From Odontocerum albicorne (Eukaryota; Arthropoda; Insecta; Trichoptera; Odontoceridae): a stretch of 64,000 bases of DNA. The stretch lies in assembly GCA_949825065.1 (NCBI GenBank), contig OX463856.1:968702-1032701 (forward strand). The letters are read 5' to 3'. The position numbers and the translations under genes are program-made. The notes under the pieces were generated by a model. The model worked only from the letters and a program-made list of their open reading frames with translations. It did not search any database and was not told the DNA's origin. This document shows positions 32,740 through 43,370 of this stretch, piece after piece (position 1 is the first letter of the stretch; each line of letters opens with the position of its first letter).

Positions 32740-33290
32740 ACACGAGTCAAATTGGGAAACTTCTGGAGGCATGAAACTGTGCCTGTTGACAGGGGAGGAG
32801 AGATATTGTAAACAAGATGAGGACCAACAGTGTTCGAGGGACTACGGGTTGTTGGATGTCGGAAAAGATGGAGGACCGGTAGGGCTCACAGTAGAGTCAA
32901 GAAGAATGGAAGGTCAAAACTCTCTGCCATGAGGACCACGACAAGGAAGAATACCTCTGAAACAACCACCTGCTGTAGCTAGGATAAATGAATGTAGAAG
33001 GGCGTCGTCCACCAGCGAGGAATTTTGCCTGTAGAGTATTTACCACCTAGGTCTGAACTATCCTGAAAGACCTGGAAATATCTGGACTGACTGTTAATAG
33101 GAATCAAGAGAACCAAGGAATAATATGGCAAAATGGTGAATATCATGTGATGGGTCAATTATCTGTAACTGCGGTAAGAAGAAGTCCATTGGACACTTGA
33201 TCCAGTGCCCGAGGAGATCGGTATCTTAAACCGAAGAGGACTTGAGTCGTAGAACGCTTAGTCGTCGTCGTCTTTGCTAAGCATTGATGT
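32740..33290 (+). mobile_element. LINE fragment with terminal zinc-knuckle-like motif
   Basis: A broken plus-strand frame ends in CNCGKKKSIGHLIQCPRRS-stop at about 33170-33232, a C.C...H...C motif often found just before the stop of non-LTR polyproteins. Upstream phrases (TGAACTATCCTGAAAGACC, GACTGACTGTTAATAGG) are in the same orientation but not in one frame. Confidence 0.55.
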
Positions 33291-33605
33291 TGAATATATC
33301 TTTGATCTTCGAACATAATTGCGTAACTCCTCTCTGTCTTTCATGAGACTTCTTGTGGGAGAACAGCCAATTTCTGAAGTACATATTCTGCCACAAATAT
33401 CAGACTTAAATATTCGCTGAACCGCTCGATCAGCCTGCCCCATGTTCTCAGCACTCCGGTAGTTCGATCACCCTACCCCATTTTCTCAGCACTCTGGTAG
33501 TTCCACTCTCATTTAGTGGCTGCCGCACCATCAGCCAAAAAGCAAACACCTCTCCACCTTCCACCAGTCAGAGCTGCCTGCTTCCAGTTATTAGATTGTG
33601 CGTGA
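33291..33605. repeat. Dispersed repeat V copy 2
   Basis: Partner of 18755-19080. An internal direct repeat (GTTCTCAGCACTCCGGTAGTT and TTCTCAGCACTCTGGTAGTT) lies at 33443-33503. Confidence 0.4.
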
Positions 33606-33689
33606 AATTCTGAATTCGCGATATTCGCACAGAATTCTGCCAGGTGGTAGAATTCTTCGCGAAAACGGTTTAGTGCAGTTGAAACTATA

Positions 33690-34140
33690 AAATAATAAGA
33701 AGAAAAATACTGATTTTATCAAAGGTTTCGGCTTTAACGTTATTGAACTTCATATTAGAATATTTAACAATAAAATACTTTGTTATTCCACTAATTACAT
33801 TAATCTCCGCTACACGTGTTTCTATCTCCTATTCCGAGACTCGCTTCGTGCGAATGATTTCGTTTTTTTTTTTAATGAAAGCAGTGCTTATATCAAACTG
33901 ATTTCATGTTAGTATGGACTACCCACGTAAAAAGTGTGTGTGATCACATAATCTTTTCGTCAATAGACCACACACACTTTCGACATGGGGTGTCCGTGTG
34001 GGGGATTCATAATAACATGACACCAGTCTGACATAAGCACTGCTCTCGTAATAAACCTGGATCATTTCAGCTAAAGAGAACCTCGGGATTGGAGGTAGAA
34101 ACACGTATAGCGGGGATTAATGTAATTAGTGGAATAGTAA
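33690..34140. mobile_element. Inverted-repeat element, 47-bp arms
   Basis: Arms at 33782-33829 and 34091-34137 pair with about three mismatches (TTATTCCACTAATTACATTA against its complement). Inside is a smaller hairpin (AAGTGTGTGTG and CACACACACTT, 33930-33980). A one-arm relative at 38120-38265 shares both the arm and the preceding GTTTCGG-TTAAC-TTATTGAA block, so the repeat extends left to about 33690. Confidence 0.65.
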
Positions 34141-34229
34141 AATAATTTATTGCTAAACATTCATAAACACTGTTGCTTTATTAACGGGTATATCTAATAC
34201 TCTAGATATCTACCATTACCAAGAGCCAA

Positions 34230-34425
34230 TGTGGTAATATTTCTAATTTCATTTTTGTATTTCATTTCACTTCATTTCCATACAACTTCACTTAATTACT
34301 TTTTGCGAACAATAAAACTTTGGAATCGAGCGCCACAACTGGAATGTTTGTGTCGCTCTTTTCTAGTAACCGACTTTGTGTGCCCACATCCATACACACA
34401 AGCATACATGATCTCGTGTTAAATC
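34230..34425 (+). mobile_element. Short reverse-transcriptase-like remnant
   Basis: The frame contains FLRTIKLWNRAPQL, similar to the RT.KLWN.LP segment near the end of jockey/CR1 polyproteins. Only about 40 residues; weak call. Confidence 0.35.
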
Positions 34426-34749
34426 CGATTGTGAGTCTGAAAGTATATTTTTGTTTTTAGTGTTAAATATTACTTTAATATCAAAACGGACTAAACAGAT
34501 ATTCAAATTCATTCATCAATCTCTCTACAATTTAAAATATTCTTTCCGAGAATTAACGTACGTAGTTTGCTGGCGTAGTTACTATGGTTTAATGGTTCAT
34601 TGTTATTTTTAATCGAGCATTCGTACCAGGTTCAATTTCAGAATAATTCACTTTCGAGCTAATTTGACTTTAGCTGAATTATCTTCCTATTTCTTATAAG
34701 CTACTTTTGCAAAGGATAGTAAACATTTTATTTTTTTGAGCTTATTTCC

Positions 34750-34912
34750 CCGTATCATCCAAACAATAAAAAAGATGTTACAGAGGTCATGAGTTAAAAC
34801 CGGAGTAGAACCCTTTTAAAAAATTGGGAATCAATGGTAATCGAGCCCGCAACACCCTAGTTGGAAGACAGGCATCTAACCAACAGTTTTATGGAGGTTA
34901 TTGTGAATATAT
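34750..34912 (-). mobile_element. SINE A copy
   Basis: Minus strand: CCATAAAACTGTTGGTTAGA (box-A-like), GTTGCGGGCTCGATTACC (box B with one change), body with GGGTTCTACTCCGGTTTTAA. Confidence 0.6.
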
Positions 34913-34920
34913 GCGACTGA

Positions 34921-35090
34921 CATGACCAGACGGTAACGCACTGGACTTCCGTACGGAAGGTTGCCGGTTTGAACCCCGCGTTATGCGACTACCCTCGAAT
35001 GATAGATATTTTCCGCCTAGTATGTGTGGGTATAAGAATACATATGACTTTGGTCATATCAATTCTTTAAAAAAAAAAAAAAAGAAGTGT
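34921..35090 (+). mobile_element. SINE B copy 2
   Basis: Head GACCAGACGGTAACGCACTG, box B GCCGGTTTGAACCCCGCG, body GGGTATAAGAATACATATGA and TTTGGTCATATCAATTCTTT, ending in poly-A. Confidence 0.8.
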
Positions 35091-35129
35091 GGCTAGTGAG
35101 TTTGGTGTGCAACGGTTCACTCACTTAAA

Positions 35130-35970
35130 AAAATAAATTACACAATTTCTACGATTTCTCTGACTTTCTACGTTTTCTTCTTTCAAAATATAATTTACTT
35201 GATCCAACCATACTTTCCTTGATCTTCCACTCTCACTTACACTATATATAAGCTTTGTTTGTGTTTCTTCTTCCATTCATTCTACATGCCCAAACTATCT
35301 CGGAGTGCTCTTTTTAATTTTATTCAATACATCATCTTGAGTTCGCTTTCATCTCATCATTTTATCAAACATTATCCCCCCCCCCCCTCGAGTGTTCTTC
35401 TCAATGCACGCATTTATTCAACTCATATCAGTCATCTTCCTCGTCCACGTTTTACTCACATACTCGTACATCCAAAGTTGGCACCAAAATATGGAATTTC
35501 ATTTCAGCAGATTTCTATACTGTCCGGTTAAAATATACAGGTGTCCCGTGCCTCAACGTCAAGCCGGTATCGAGGAAAAGGCCAGCTTATGACGGTTCAG
35601 AGTTAAAAAAAATCTTGCAAAAGCCTTATACTTTTCGAGTTATTGGCATTTCTTTAAAAATTGTGAAAGTAGCTACCCTGAGCCAAATGTTTATATGCTG
35701 TGACAGCAAATTGCCATATTTTATAAGGCTTTTACAAGACTTTTTTACGGTTTTATTTCCTGTCGCTACACACCATTCAATGTCCCTCTCAGCTCCTCCA
35801 TCATCTGAAAATGTACTACCCAAATAGCAGAATTCCTTAACTTACTCCATCTTCCATTATTCATCCATTTGCTTTTCGTTTCACACTTTTCTATCACCAT
35901 TACTTTGGAGTTTGCAGCACTCATTCTCAAATCTTTCTCTTTGCATCTCTCATACAATTTACTTACAGAG
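35130..35970 (-). mobile_element. LINE A copy interrupted by a foldback
   Basis: Minus frames: CKEKDLRMSAANSKVMVIEKCE (in 35766-35957), a conserved reverse transcriptase region also present at 48.1 kb (LRINATKSKVMVIEKCERK), and further 3' the GSETW-like to RPRKVW region down to 35190. A foldback of about 200 bp breaks the frame at 35540-35750. Confidence 0.75.
35540..35750. repeat. Foldback insertion inside LINE A
   Basis: Arms AATCTTGCAAAAGCCTTATA (about 35613-35633) and TATAAGGCTTTTACAAGACT (about 35720-35739) are inverted copies. Comparison with the intact LINE region at 47895-47980 shows this stretch is extra. Outer ends (CAGGTGTCCCGTG...) do not form clear terminal repeats. Confidence 0.55.
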
Positions 35971-36012
35971 ACATCATTTTACAAAAAAAAAAAAAAAACG
36001 TTACTTAATTTG

Positions 36013-37078
36013 TAAAGGGTCTTTCAAATTGAAAGTTTTTTTTAATTCTATCATATTTTTAAAATTCTTGAATAAAATACACAATATGCTTTCATTTCAA
36101 GAAACATTTTATGGCTCATTGAAGTATAATGTATGACATTTAAACGCAAAAAAAATCTGCCAAATGCTCACCACTTGCAGCTCCACTGATGTCCACTCTT
36201 TTGTCAAAATTTTCGATGACATTTTGGCATAATTGGGGTTCTAACTCACCAATAACGCGAATAATTTCGTCCTTCTGCTTAGGAATTGATCGGGGGGTCA
36301 TTCTTATAGACCTGAATTTTTACGTAACCCCAGTTTAAAATAGTCCAACGGTGTCAGATCACATGATCTTGGTGGCCAATTAACATCACCGTTTAAGGAG
36401 TTTGTCTACCTCGGGAGCAAAATAACATGGGACGGTCGGCCCAAGAGCGAGGTCGACAGCCGTATACATCAGGCTAGACTTGCATTTAATAAAAGGTCGA
36501 AAATAATAGAATTAAATAATATAGACCTAAAACTGAGAATATTCCTCATCAAGACCTATGTATGGAGTATCTTGATGTACGGCTGCGAGACATGGTGCCT
36601 ATCCGAAAGAGATAGACGAAGACTAGAGGTTTTTGAGATGTGGTCCTAAGACTATTAGGAATTTCCTGGAGAGACCGCATCACAAATGAAGAGGTTCTCC
36701 AACGAATCGAAGGAGGAAGGCACCTGCTCAGGATCCTGTCCGAAAGGCGTGCAAGATGGATCGGTCATATAATACGACAAGAGGGCCTCTTGCATAATGG
36801 AGGGTATGACCGAGGGGACAAACTCTAGGGGACGCCCACGCCGAGAGTACCTGGAGGACCTGTTGGTGGACGTGCGCTGCTCAACATATACAGACTTAAA
36901 AAGAGCCGCACAGGAGAGGGGGGAATGGAGGAGAAGAGTTCAAATTGCTGCAAACCAGTCTTAGGACTGCAACCACGAAAGACACTTCTCAAATGTTACA
37001 AGACCCATGCAAGTTTACGACGCCATCTATGTTTTATCGAAGAATAAAAAAAACGCTCAATTTGAAAGACACTTTATA
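36013..37078 (-). mobile_element. mariner-like element copy 3, interrupted
   Basis: Ends are GGGTCTTTCAAATTGAAAG (36017) and GCTCAATTTGAAAGACACTT (37053-37072). The minus strand shows the C-terminal blocks CCAAGATCATGTGATCTGAC and GTGAGTTAGAACCCCAATTA with many changes. A LINE fragment (36393-36990) replaces the centre. Confidence 0.7.
36393..36990 (+). mobile_element. LINE fragment inside the mariner-like copy 3
   Basis: Plus frames: EFVYLGSKITWDGRPKSEVD, RIHQARLAFNKRSKIIE, then KTYVWSILMYGCETWCLSER, and in another frame LLGISWRDRITNEEVLQRI and LSERRARWIGHIIRQ (in 36640-36828). This is a non-LTR reverse transcriptase C-terminus, with one stop/frameshift at about 36647. It is not LINE A by sequence (LMYGCETW...). 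Confidence 0.8.
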
Positions 37079-37079
37079 A

Positions 37080-37705
37080 AGAATATCAAAATATTTCGTA
37101 TTTTAATTATAAAAGAAAGTGAACTTAGAAATACGAGGAATAATATGTATTTATTTGTTTAATGAGCACCTTTTCCTGAGTATTAATTGGCGCTCGCTTC
37201 TATTTTTACACTTATAATGGCTTCAAGTGTTAATTAACTGTCTTGTTGAGAGTTGAGAGTTTGTGGTGCTTCAAATATATTGTATGGCTCTAGTAAGAAG
37301 CTCTTGAAACTAATTCACCTTCAGCCCTGGAATCATCGAACTTATTCTGTAATTAATTCGGCTTTGTGCTTCTCAGTGTACGAGTATATATCGAAGTGTA
37401 TATATACGTGAATGATGGACGAGTATCTAGGAAATTTCATTTCTCCCTTTATTTGATTTACGTTTGAACAAATAATTCATTAATTCTTAGACATAATTAA
37501 ATATTGTATTTTAACAAACAAATAAATACACAAATAGAAATTTGTTTGTTTTTTATTTATTACTATTATTATTTTGTAAGTCGAGGATTCGCTCACCATT
37601 ATTAGTAGCTGGTCCTCGCAGTCGAGGATTCGCTCACCATTTCAATGTCAATTCAGTTGGAAAGCGAAGCTGTGTTGTGTTAACATATTTTCGTCTCTTT
37701 TATCT
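37080..37705. other. Unassigned sequence
   Basis: Only a GTCGAGGATTCGCTCACCAT direct repeat (about 37580 and 37622) was noted, with a link to repeat V. Confidence 0.35.
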
Positions 37706-37794
37706 CCTCTTTAAGTGAGTGAGTCGTTGCACACCAACATACTCACTGGCCACACCGCTGTACTGGATATGATGGCAATGAAACAATCGGAGTG

Positions 37795-37925
37795 CACCGG
37801 ATTTATTTTTTTTTCGTTTAAGAATAAATATGACCGAAGTCATAGGTATCCTTATACCCCCGAATACTTCGCGGAAAAAAATACCTGTCTCATTCGAGAG
37901 GAGTAACACAGTGCGGGTTTCAGTA
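37795..37925 (-). mobile_element. SINE B copy 3, head truncated
   Basis: Minus strand body: TTCGGGGGTATAAGGATACC and TATGACTTCGGTCATATTTA. The tRNA-like head is lost at a junction with the MITE fragment. Confidence 0.65.
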
Positions 37926-38068
37926 GTTTTAATTATTTTATCAACTTTAATATAAGCCTCAATTCTAATAAATAGCAACTTATTAAGGTAAATACATTAC
38001 AAAAGGTTGTATTGGGGCAAATTTGTGAGCTGTCACAGGACTCATCCTAGAATTTCCGAACTATAGTA
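37926..38068 (+). mobile_element. MITE fragment, relative of 627-851
   Basis: Aligns with 706-848: CTTTAATATAAGCCTCAATT, GGTTGTATTGGGGCAAATTT, GGACTCATCCTAGAATTTCC. The left arm is missing. Confidence 0.8.
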
Positions 38069-38119
38069 ATGTTTCACTTTTGAATCAATTTCCTTACCCA
38101 CGTAAATCTTATCTTAAGT

Positions 38120-38265
38120 TTAGATTAAGATTTATTAAAAGTTTCGGTATTAACTTTATTGAACTCCATATTAGAATATTTTAAAACTTTGTTATTCCAC
38201 TAGTAACATTAATCTTTGCTACACATACTCGTATTTCTACTTCTTATTCCGATGCTATATTCAAG
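38120..38265. repeat. One-arm copy of the 33690-34140 element
   Basis: GTTTCGGTATTAACTTTATT, ACTCCATATTAGAATATTTT and TTATTCCACTAGTAACATTA correspond to 33723-33815. Carries TACTCGTA at about 38228. Confidence 0.6.
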
Positions 38266-38509
38266 CAGAATACCTCAAGATAGAAGGTAGAAACCTATCG
38301 ACCTGCTCTTTTAGGCAAAATCCCTAAAGGAGGAAAAAGACAAGAGGTAGAGCCTCGGGAAAGAAGTGTCCAAACAAGGTATTAAATGCAGTGTCCCAAA
38401 AAATGTATACACACTTTGAATTATTATAAATTCAGTTTTTATTACAGTGTATCTTAGATAAACTTTATATTAAATAAAACAAACGTATTTTTATAAATTT
38501 TGTTTATAA

Positions 38510-39056
38510 AGGGTCTTTCAAATTGAGCGGTTTGTTTAATTCTTAGATAAACCACAGATGGCGTCGCGAACTTGCCTGGGTCTTGTGACATTCGAGAAGT
38601 GTAATACATGACATTTATAAAAATGGAGTCTTATACGATACAACAACGCGTTCAAATTGATGAATAATTTTATGAATTGCAATCTCCGGAAACGGTGATG
38701 TTAATTGGCCACCAAGATCATGTAATCTGACACCGTTTAACTATTTTCTCTGGGGTTACGTGAAAAACCAGGTCTATTAGAATGACCCCCAATCAATTCC
38801 TGAGGTGAAGGACGAAATTATTCGCGTTATTGGTGAGTTAGAACCGCAATTATGCCAAAATGTCATTGAATTTTTTGACAAGAGTGGACATCCACGGAGC
38901 TGTAAGAGGTGGACATTTGGCAGATATGGTTTTTTGTGTTTAAATGTCATACTTCAATGATCAGTAAAAAAAATTTGAAATCAAAGTAAATCGTGTGTTT
39001 TACTCAAGAATTAAAAAAAATAGAATTAAAAAAACCGCTCAATTTGAAAGACCCTT
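38510..39056 (+). mobile_element. mariner-like deletion derivative, copy 2
   Basis: Complete inverted ends: AGGGTCTTTCAAATTGAGCG on the left and its complement on the right, both next to a run of T or A. The interior has a degraded transposase start (TTCAAATTGATGAATAATTT), the same internal jump as copy 1, and C-terminal blocks including GTGAGTTAGAACCGCAATTA. It joins a Penelope-like repeat on its right. Confidence 0.8.
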
Positions 39057-39057
39057 C

Positions 39058-39235
39058 AGTTAAGGCATTAACGTCGTGGAGGTTAAAAGACATTGTAATT
39101 TGTTTTATCAAACACTGTTTATTCCACTTTTTGTAACGGTATAACCCTACTGGTTTCAAGACTTTCACGTCATCTTCAGGGGAGCACAAACAAGACTGAA
39201 TTCTGTTCGAACTGGTACCGATATACGTTAAAGCG
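39058..39235 (-). mobile_element. Penelope-like repeat copy
   Basis: Minus strand: CTGAAGA at 39179-39173, a short hairpin, and GAAAC at 39157-39153, then CAGTAGGGTTATACCG. Right flank GACTGAATTCTGTTCGAACT matches 31802-31821. Confidence 0.6.
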
Positions 39236-39261
39236 TGTATATCGTTGTATGAAATTGACTG

Positions 39262-39960
39262 TTAATCTTCTTCTTGCCAGGTTCCCCCAACGTTGAATAT
39301 CACCTGAGAGTAGACATCTTTATCCCCGGCAGCCCGAAAAAGATCTCCAACGCCCCTTATGCCAGTCCAATCACGTATATTGCGGAGACAGGAGATTTGC
39401 CTCCTGCCAACACCTCTTCGGCCTTCTATTTTGCCTTGGATGATCAGTTGCAGTAATTTGTACTTTGTTCCTCTAAGTACATGACCCAAGTAGGACACTT
39501 TTCGGATTTTAATATTAGTCAGCAACTGTCTGTCAACTTTGGCTCTTTGAAGAACCCTCGTGTTGCTGACCATATCCGTCCAGGGTATCCGTAGCATTCT
39601 CCGGTGCATCCACATCTCGAATGTTTCCAGTCGGTTCATACTACCAACTTTGAGGGTCTATGATTCCACTCCATGCAATAACACTGACCAAATATAGCAT
39701 TTGACTAGCCGTTGTCGAAGTTTCATGTTTAGATTATTATCGCAGAATACGCTTCTCATTTTATTAAAAGCCGCACGATTCTGCACTTTACTTCGGTTTC
39801 TGGGTCGAGGTCTTCAACTAGGATACTTCTGAGGTATTTAAATGTTTCCACTATATCTACGAGTATATCAGCACCGCTCAATGTAAGACGTGCTCCTGCG
39901 TGATCCTGCCGGCCAAACAGCATGAATTTAGTTTTACTCACGTTCATGTTCAGGCCCAAT
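39262..39960 (-). mobile_element. RTE-like LINE D copy
   Basis: The C-terminal half of a non-LTR reverse transcriptase in at least two frames. Downstream part (39262-39639): NRLETFEMWMHRRMLRIPW, YLGHVLRGTKYKLLQLIIQG and GRRGVGRRQISCLRN. Upstream part (39756-39959): NMNVSKTKFMLFGRQ and VETFKYLRSIL. The order matches RTE-like elements (SKTK..., FKYLG, LETFEMW.RR, GRRG.GRR). Ends at CTTCTTCTTG on the plus strand, as in the nested copy at 14525. Confidence 0.8.
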
Positions 39961-39989
39961 GGCTGTTAATAAATAAAATAATTAAATTA

Positions 39990-40720
39990 TTTTAAAACAA
40001 CTTTTTAAAGTGAAAAAAATAAACAACACATAGTCAAATATTCTAAATCATGGTATTATTTTATCTACGAGTAGAAAAACTAAATATTGGTTCGAACTCG
40101 AGAACACCCAGTAAAAATATTCGTAGAGTGAAAAGGCATTTTGTCCAGAATATGTTAAAGAAGGTTTTACAATCTGAGCAAGGCAGCTTACGCGACACAA
40201 TAATCGAAACAAATCAGAGCTCCTGAAGGAGGGTGAAATGCGATAATTTGCATCATAAAGAGTAAAAAGTGCCTACACATACACACAGCAGCCTGGCCTA
40301 TCACCTTACCAATTCACCTCCCCCGCGTGGCAACTTCGCAACAATGAGTGGCTAAAAAGGCCTATTGAATACAACAGGACCTCCGCTGAAAGGTTTAGAC
40401 AGCTTTCAGATCTCCGAGTATCGGTATTCCGTATTTTTTACATTTCTTGAAAAGATTTAATCATTTTATTTTGCACGGATAAAATGGTGAATCTTTTTAG
40501 TAATGTCTCGAATTTTTTGGGTTTTCTCAAAACACAAATATTATGAATCAGAATATTTTTATCTTTATATTGTATAATTGGGTAAATTTAAGCATGGAAG
40601 ATCAAATAAATTACGACATCTATAACATGGAGAGAATGCTCTAAAATACCTAAAAAAACAAACATACATATCTGAAATGAATGGTGTACGAGGAAAAGCA
40701 TTGGCTGAAAAAAAACTGAA
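39990..40720. other. Unassigned sequence
   Basis: No recognised element; the 40190-40420 part is less AT-rich than its neighbours. TACGAGTA at about 40066. Confidence 0.35.
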
Positions 40721-40770
40721 ATGTTAAGTTGGAAAATAATGATAGGATATCTTTTGGACACGTGGAACCA

Positions 40771-41514
40771 ATTAATGAAGAGGCTGACAAAACAATTAAT
40801 GAAGAGGCTGACAAAACAATTAATGAAGAGGCTGACAAAACAATTAATGAAGAGGCTGACAAAACAATTAATGAAGAGGCTGACAAAACAATTAATGAAG
40901 AGGCTGACAAAACAATTAATGAAGAGGCTGACAAAACAATTAATGAAGAGGCTGACAAAACAATTAATGAAGAGGCTGACAAAACAATTAATGAAGAGGC
41001 TAACAAAACAATTAATGAAGAGGCTGACAAAACAATTAATGAAGAGGCTGACAAAACAATTAATGAAGAGGCTGACAAAACAATTAATGAAGAGGCTGAC
41101 AAAACAATTAATGAAGAGGCTGACAAAACAATTAATGAAGAGGCTGACAAAACAATTAATGAAGAGGCTGACAAAACAATTAATGAAGAGGCTGACAAAA
41201 CAATTAATGAAGAGGCTGACAAAACAATTAATGAAGAGGCTGACAAAACAATTAATGAAGAGGCTAACAAAACAATTAATGAAGAGGCTGACAAAACAAT
41301 TAATGAAGAGGCTGACAAAACAATTAATGAAGAGGCTGACAAAACAATTAATGAAGAGGCTGACAAAACAATTAATGAAGAGGCTGACAAAACAATTAAT
41401 GAAGAGGCTGACAAAACAATTAATGAAGAGGCTGACAAAACAATTAATGAAGAGGCTGACAAAACAATTAATGAAGAGGCTGACAAAACAATTAATGAAG
41501 AGGCTGACAAAACA
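40771..41514 (+). repeat. 24-bp array, 31 copies, derived from LINE A coding sequence
   Basis: Unit ATTAATGAAGAGGCTGACAA plus AACA. Because 24 is a multiple of three and no unit contains a stop, four reading frames stay open (for example INEEADKT and LMKRLTKQ repeats). Two units read GGCTAAC in place of GGCTGAC, at 40999 and 41263, exactly 11 units apart. The frame LMKRLTKQ runs directly into LTKQIYSANIS of LINE A. Confidence 0.95.
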
Positions 41515-41552
41515 AATATACAGTGCAAATATAAGTGGAAGGTACTGTAGAG

Positions 41553-41891
41553 CAGTGCTCCGCAACCGGTGTGCCGTGGCACACTGGTGTGCCGTGAGCC
41601 GGATACAGGTGTGCCGCGGTCAAATTCAATGTACGAGTATTTGACATTTTACAATTTTTCATTATGTATTTAATACACAATAACTGGTGCCAACTGTTGA
41701 AAACTGCGTAGTGTGCTTTGTACACACCATGGCCGCACCAAATTAGTCATAGACAAAGAAAAATGACCCTTATGCGCGTCGCTGAAGACTCATGCCCAAT
41801 TTAATACCTATATATTTTAGCTTTTGGTGTGCCGCGGAATTCTAGGAAGAATTTTGGTGTGTCGTAGGTGAGAAAAGGTTGCAGAGCACTG
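41553..41891. mobile_element. hAT-type MITE copy 1 (339 bp)
   Basis: Ends CAGTGCTCCGCAACC and GGTTGCAGAGCACTG are inverted with one mismatch. An 8-bp duplication CTGTAGAG flanks it (41545-41552 and 41892-41899). Subterminal GGTGTGCCG repeats occur at both ends. An 8-bp duplication with CAG...CTG ends is typical of hAT elements. No open frame. Copy 2 is at 55965-56303. Confidence 0.92.
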
Positions 41892-41978
41892 CTGTAGAGG
41901 AAGACTGAAGAAAATGTGGTTGAATCAAGTGAATTATATTTTGAAAGAAGGAAATTTAAAAAGACAGAAAAATCGAAG

Positions 41979-42341
<363 letters not shown>

Positions 42342-42684
42342 GTGTAGAAGAGGCGAAAGATGTGTGTCACGATATGAAAGTCTGGCACTCTCTTATCTCT
42401 GCTTCATCCGACAGGAAAATGGTGTGATGGTATATACGTGTATGTATGATATAGTTGGAAATTTTAACTAAGGGAAAGGTAAGAAGCAAGAGAAACAGAA
42501 GGGATTTTATTACTAAATATATTTATTTATTTATTTAATTAACGACACAACAGTGTATTTTATATATATATATATGACCAATGAACATATGACCAGGTTA
42601 TACAACTACTTAAAATTATTGACAAAAATACAAAACTTTGCCTTAAACTAACATGAAGATACAAAAGGTAGTAGTAATAATCAT

Positions 42685-43035
42685 CTAAACAGAACCTTTG
42701 AAGAGAGAGTGCTCTCTAAGCAGAACCTTTGTGGAGAGAGAGCTCTCTAAACAGAACCTTTGAGGAGAGAGTGCTCTCTAAACAGAACCTTTAAGGAGAT
42801 AGTGCTCTCTAAAACGAACTGTTGAGGAGAGAGTGCTCTCTAAACAGAACATTTGAGGAGAGAGTGCTCTCTAAAAAGAACTGTTGAGGAGAGAGTGCTC
42901 TCTAAACAGAACCTTTGAGGAGAGAGTGCTCTCTAAAAAGAACCGTTGAGGAGAGAGTGCTCTCTAAACAGAACATTTGAAGAGAGAGTTATCTCTAAAC
43001 AGAACCTTTGAGGATAGACTGCTCTCTAAACGGCG
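42685..43035 (+). repeat. 31-bp minisatellite, about 11 copies
   Basis: Unit CAGAACCTTTGAGGAGAGAG plus TGCTCTCTAAA. CTCTCTAA recurs at 42712, 42743 and 42774. The last unit continues into ACGGCGCTATA, which is the complement of the GCGCCGTTTAGAGAG head of repeat Y. Confidence 0.92.
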
Positions 43036-43204
43036 CTATAAAAATTGTACTTTTATTATTATTATCATCACATTATTATTACTTGACTATATAATATTAT
43101 ATCTGAATTTTAATGTAATAACACTATATTCATAATAAATCACGTCAATTTATTTTCATGAACTGGGTGGAAGTTTTTTTTTGTTTACTATACGAGTATT
43201 TCTT

Positions 43205-43290
43205 TACACTAATATTGGTGCCGTAGCTCATTGACTGATTGTTGTTCAGCACCAGGCGTAACGAATTCAATTTCCAACTGTTATTAGAAT
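43205..43290 (+). mobile_element. SINE head fragment
   Basis: GGTGCCGTAGCTCATTGACT (box-A-like), ACGAATTCAATTTCC as degraded box B, then AGAATGGATTTTCTAGAAGG. Confidence 0.4.
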
Positions 43291-43370
43291 GGATTTTCTA
43301 GAAGGCCTTTATTTTGTCCTGGCTCTTCGAAACTGTGTAATATTTTGGACCCCTTGGGGTATTCACCAGG

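Noticed and set aside
35259..35592. Plus frames at 35.26-35.59 kb and 47.68-48.23 kb
   Set aside because: Antisense of LINE A coding sequence.
38396..38440. AGTGTCCCAAAAAATGTATAC as the end of a transposon
   Set aside because: Looks like a Tc1/mariner-type terminal sequence, but no matching opposite end or target duplication was found.
40588..41644. Four long frames of 273-325 codons over the 24-bp array
   Set aside because: Open in several frames and both strands because the unit length is 24 and stop-free; only the LINE-derived frame has biological origin.
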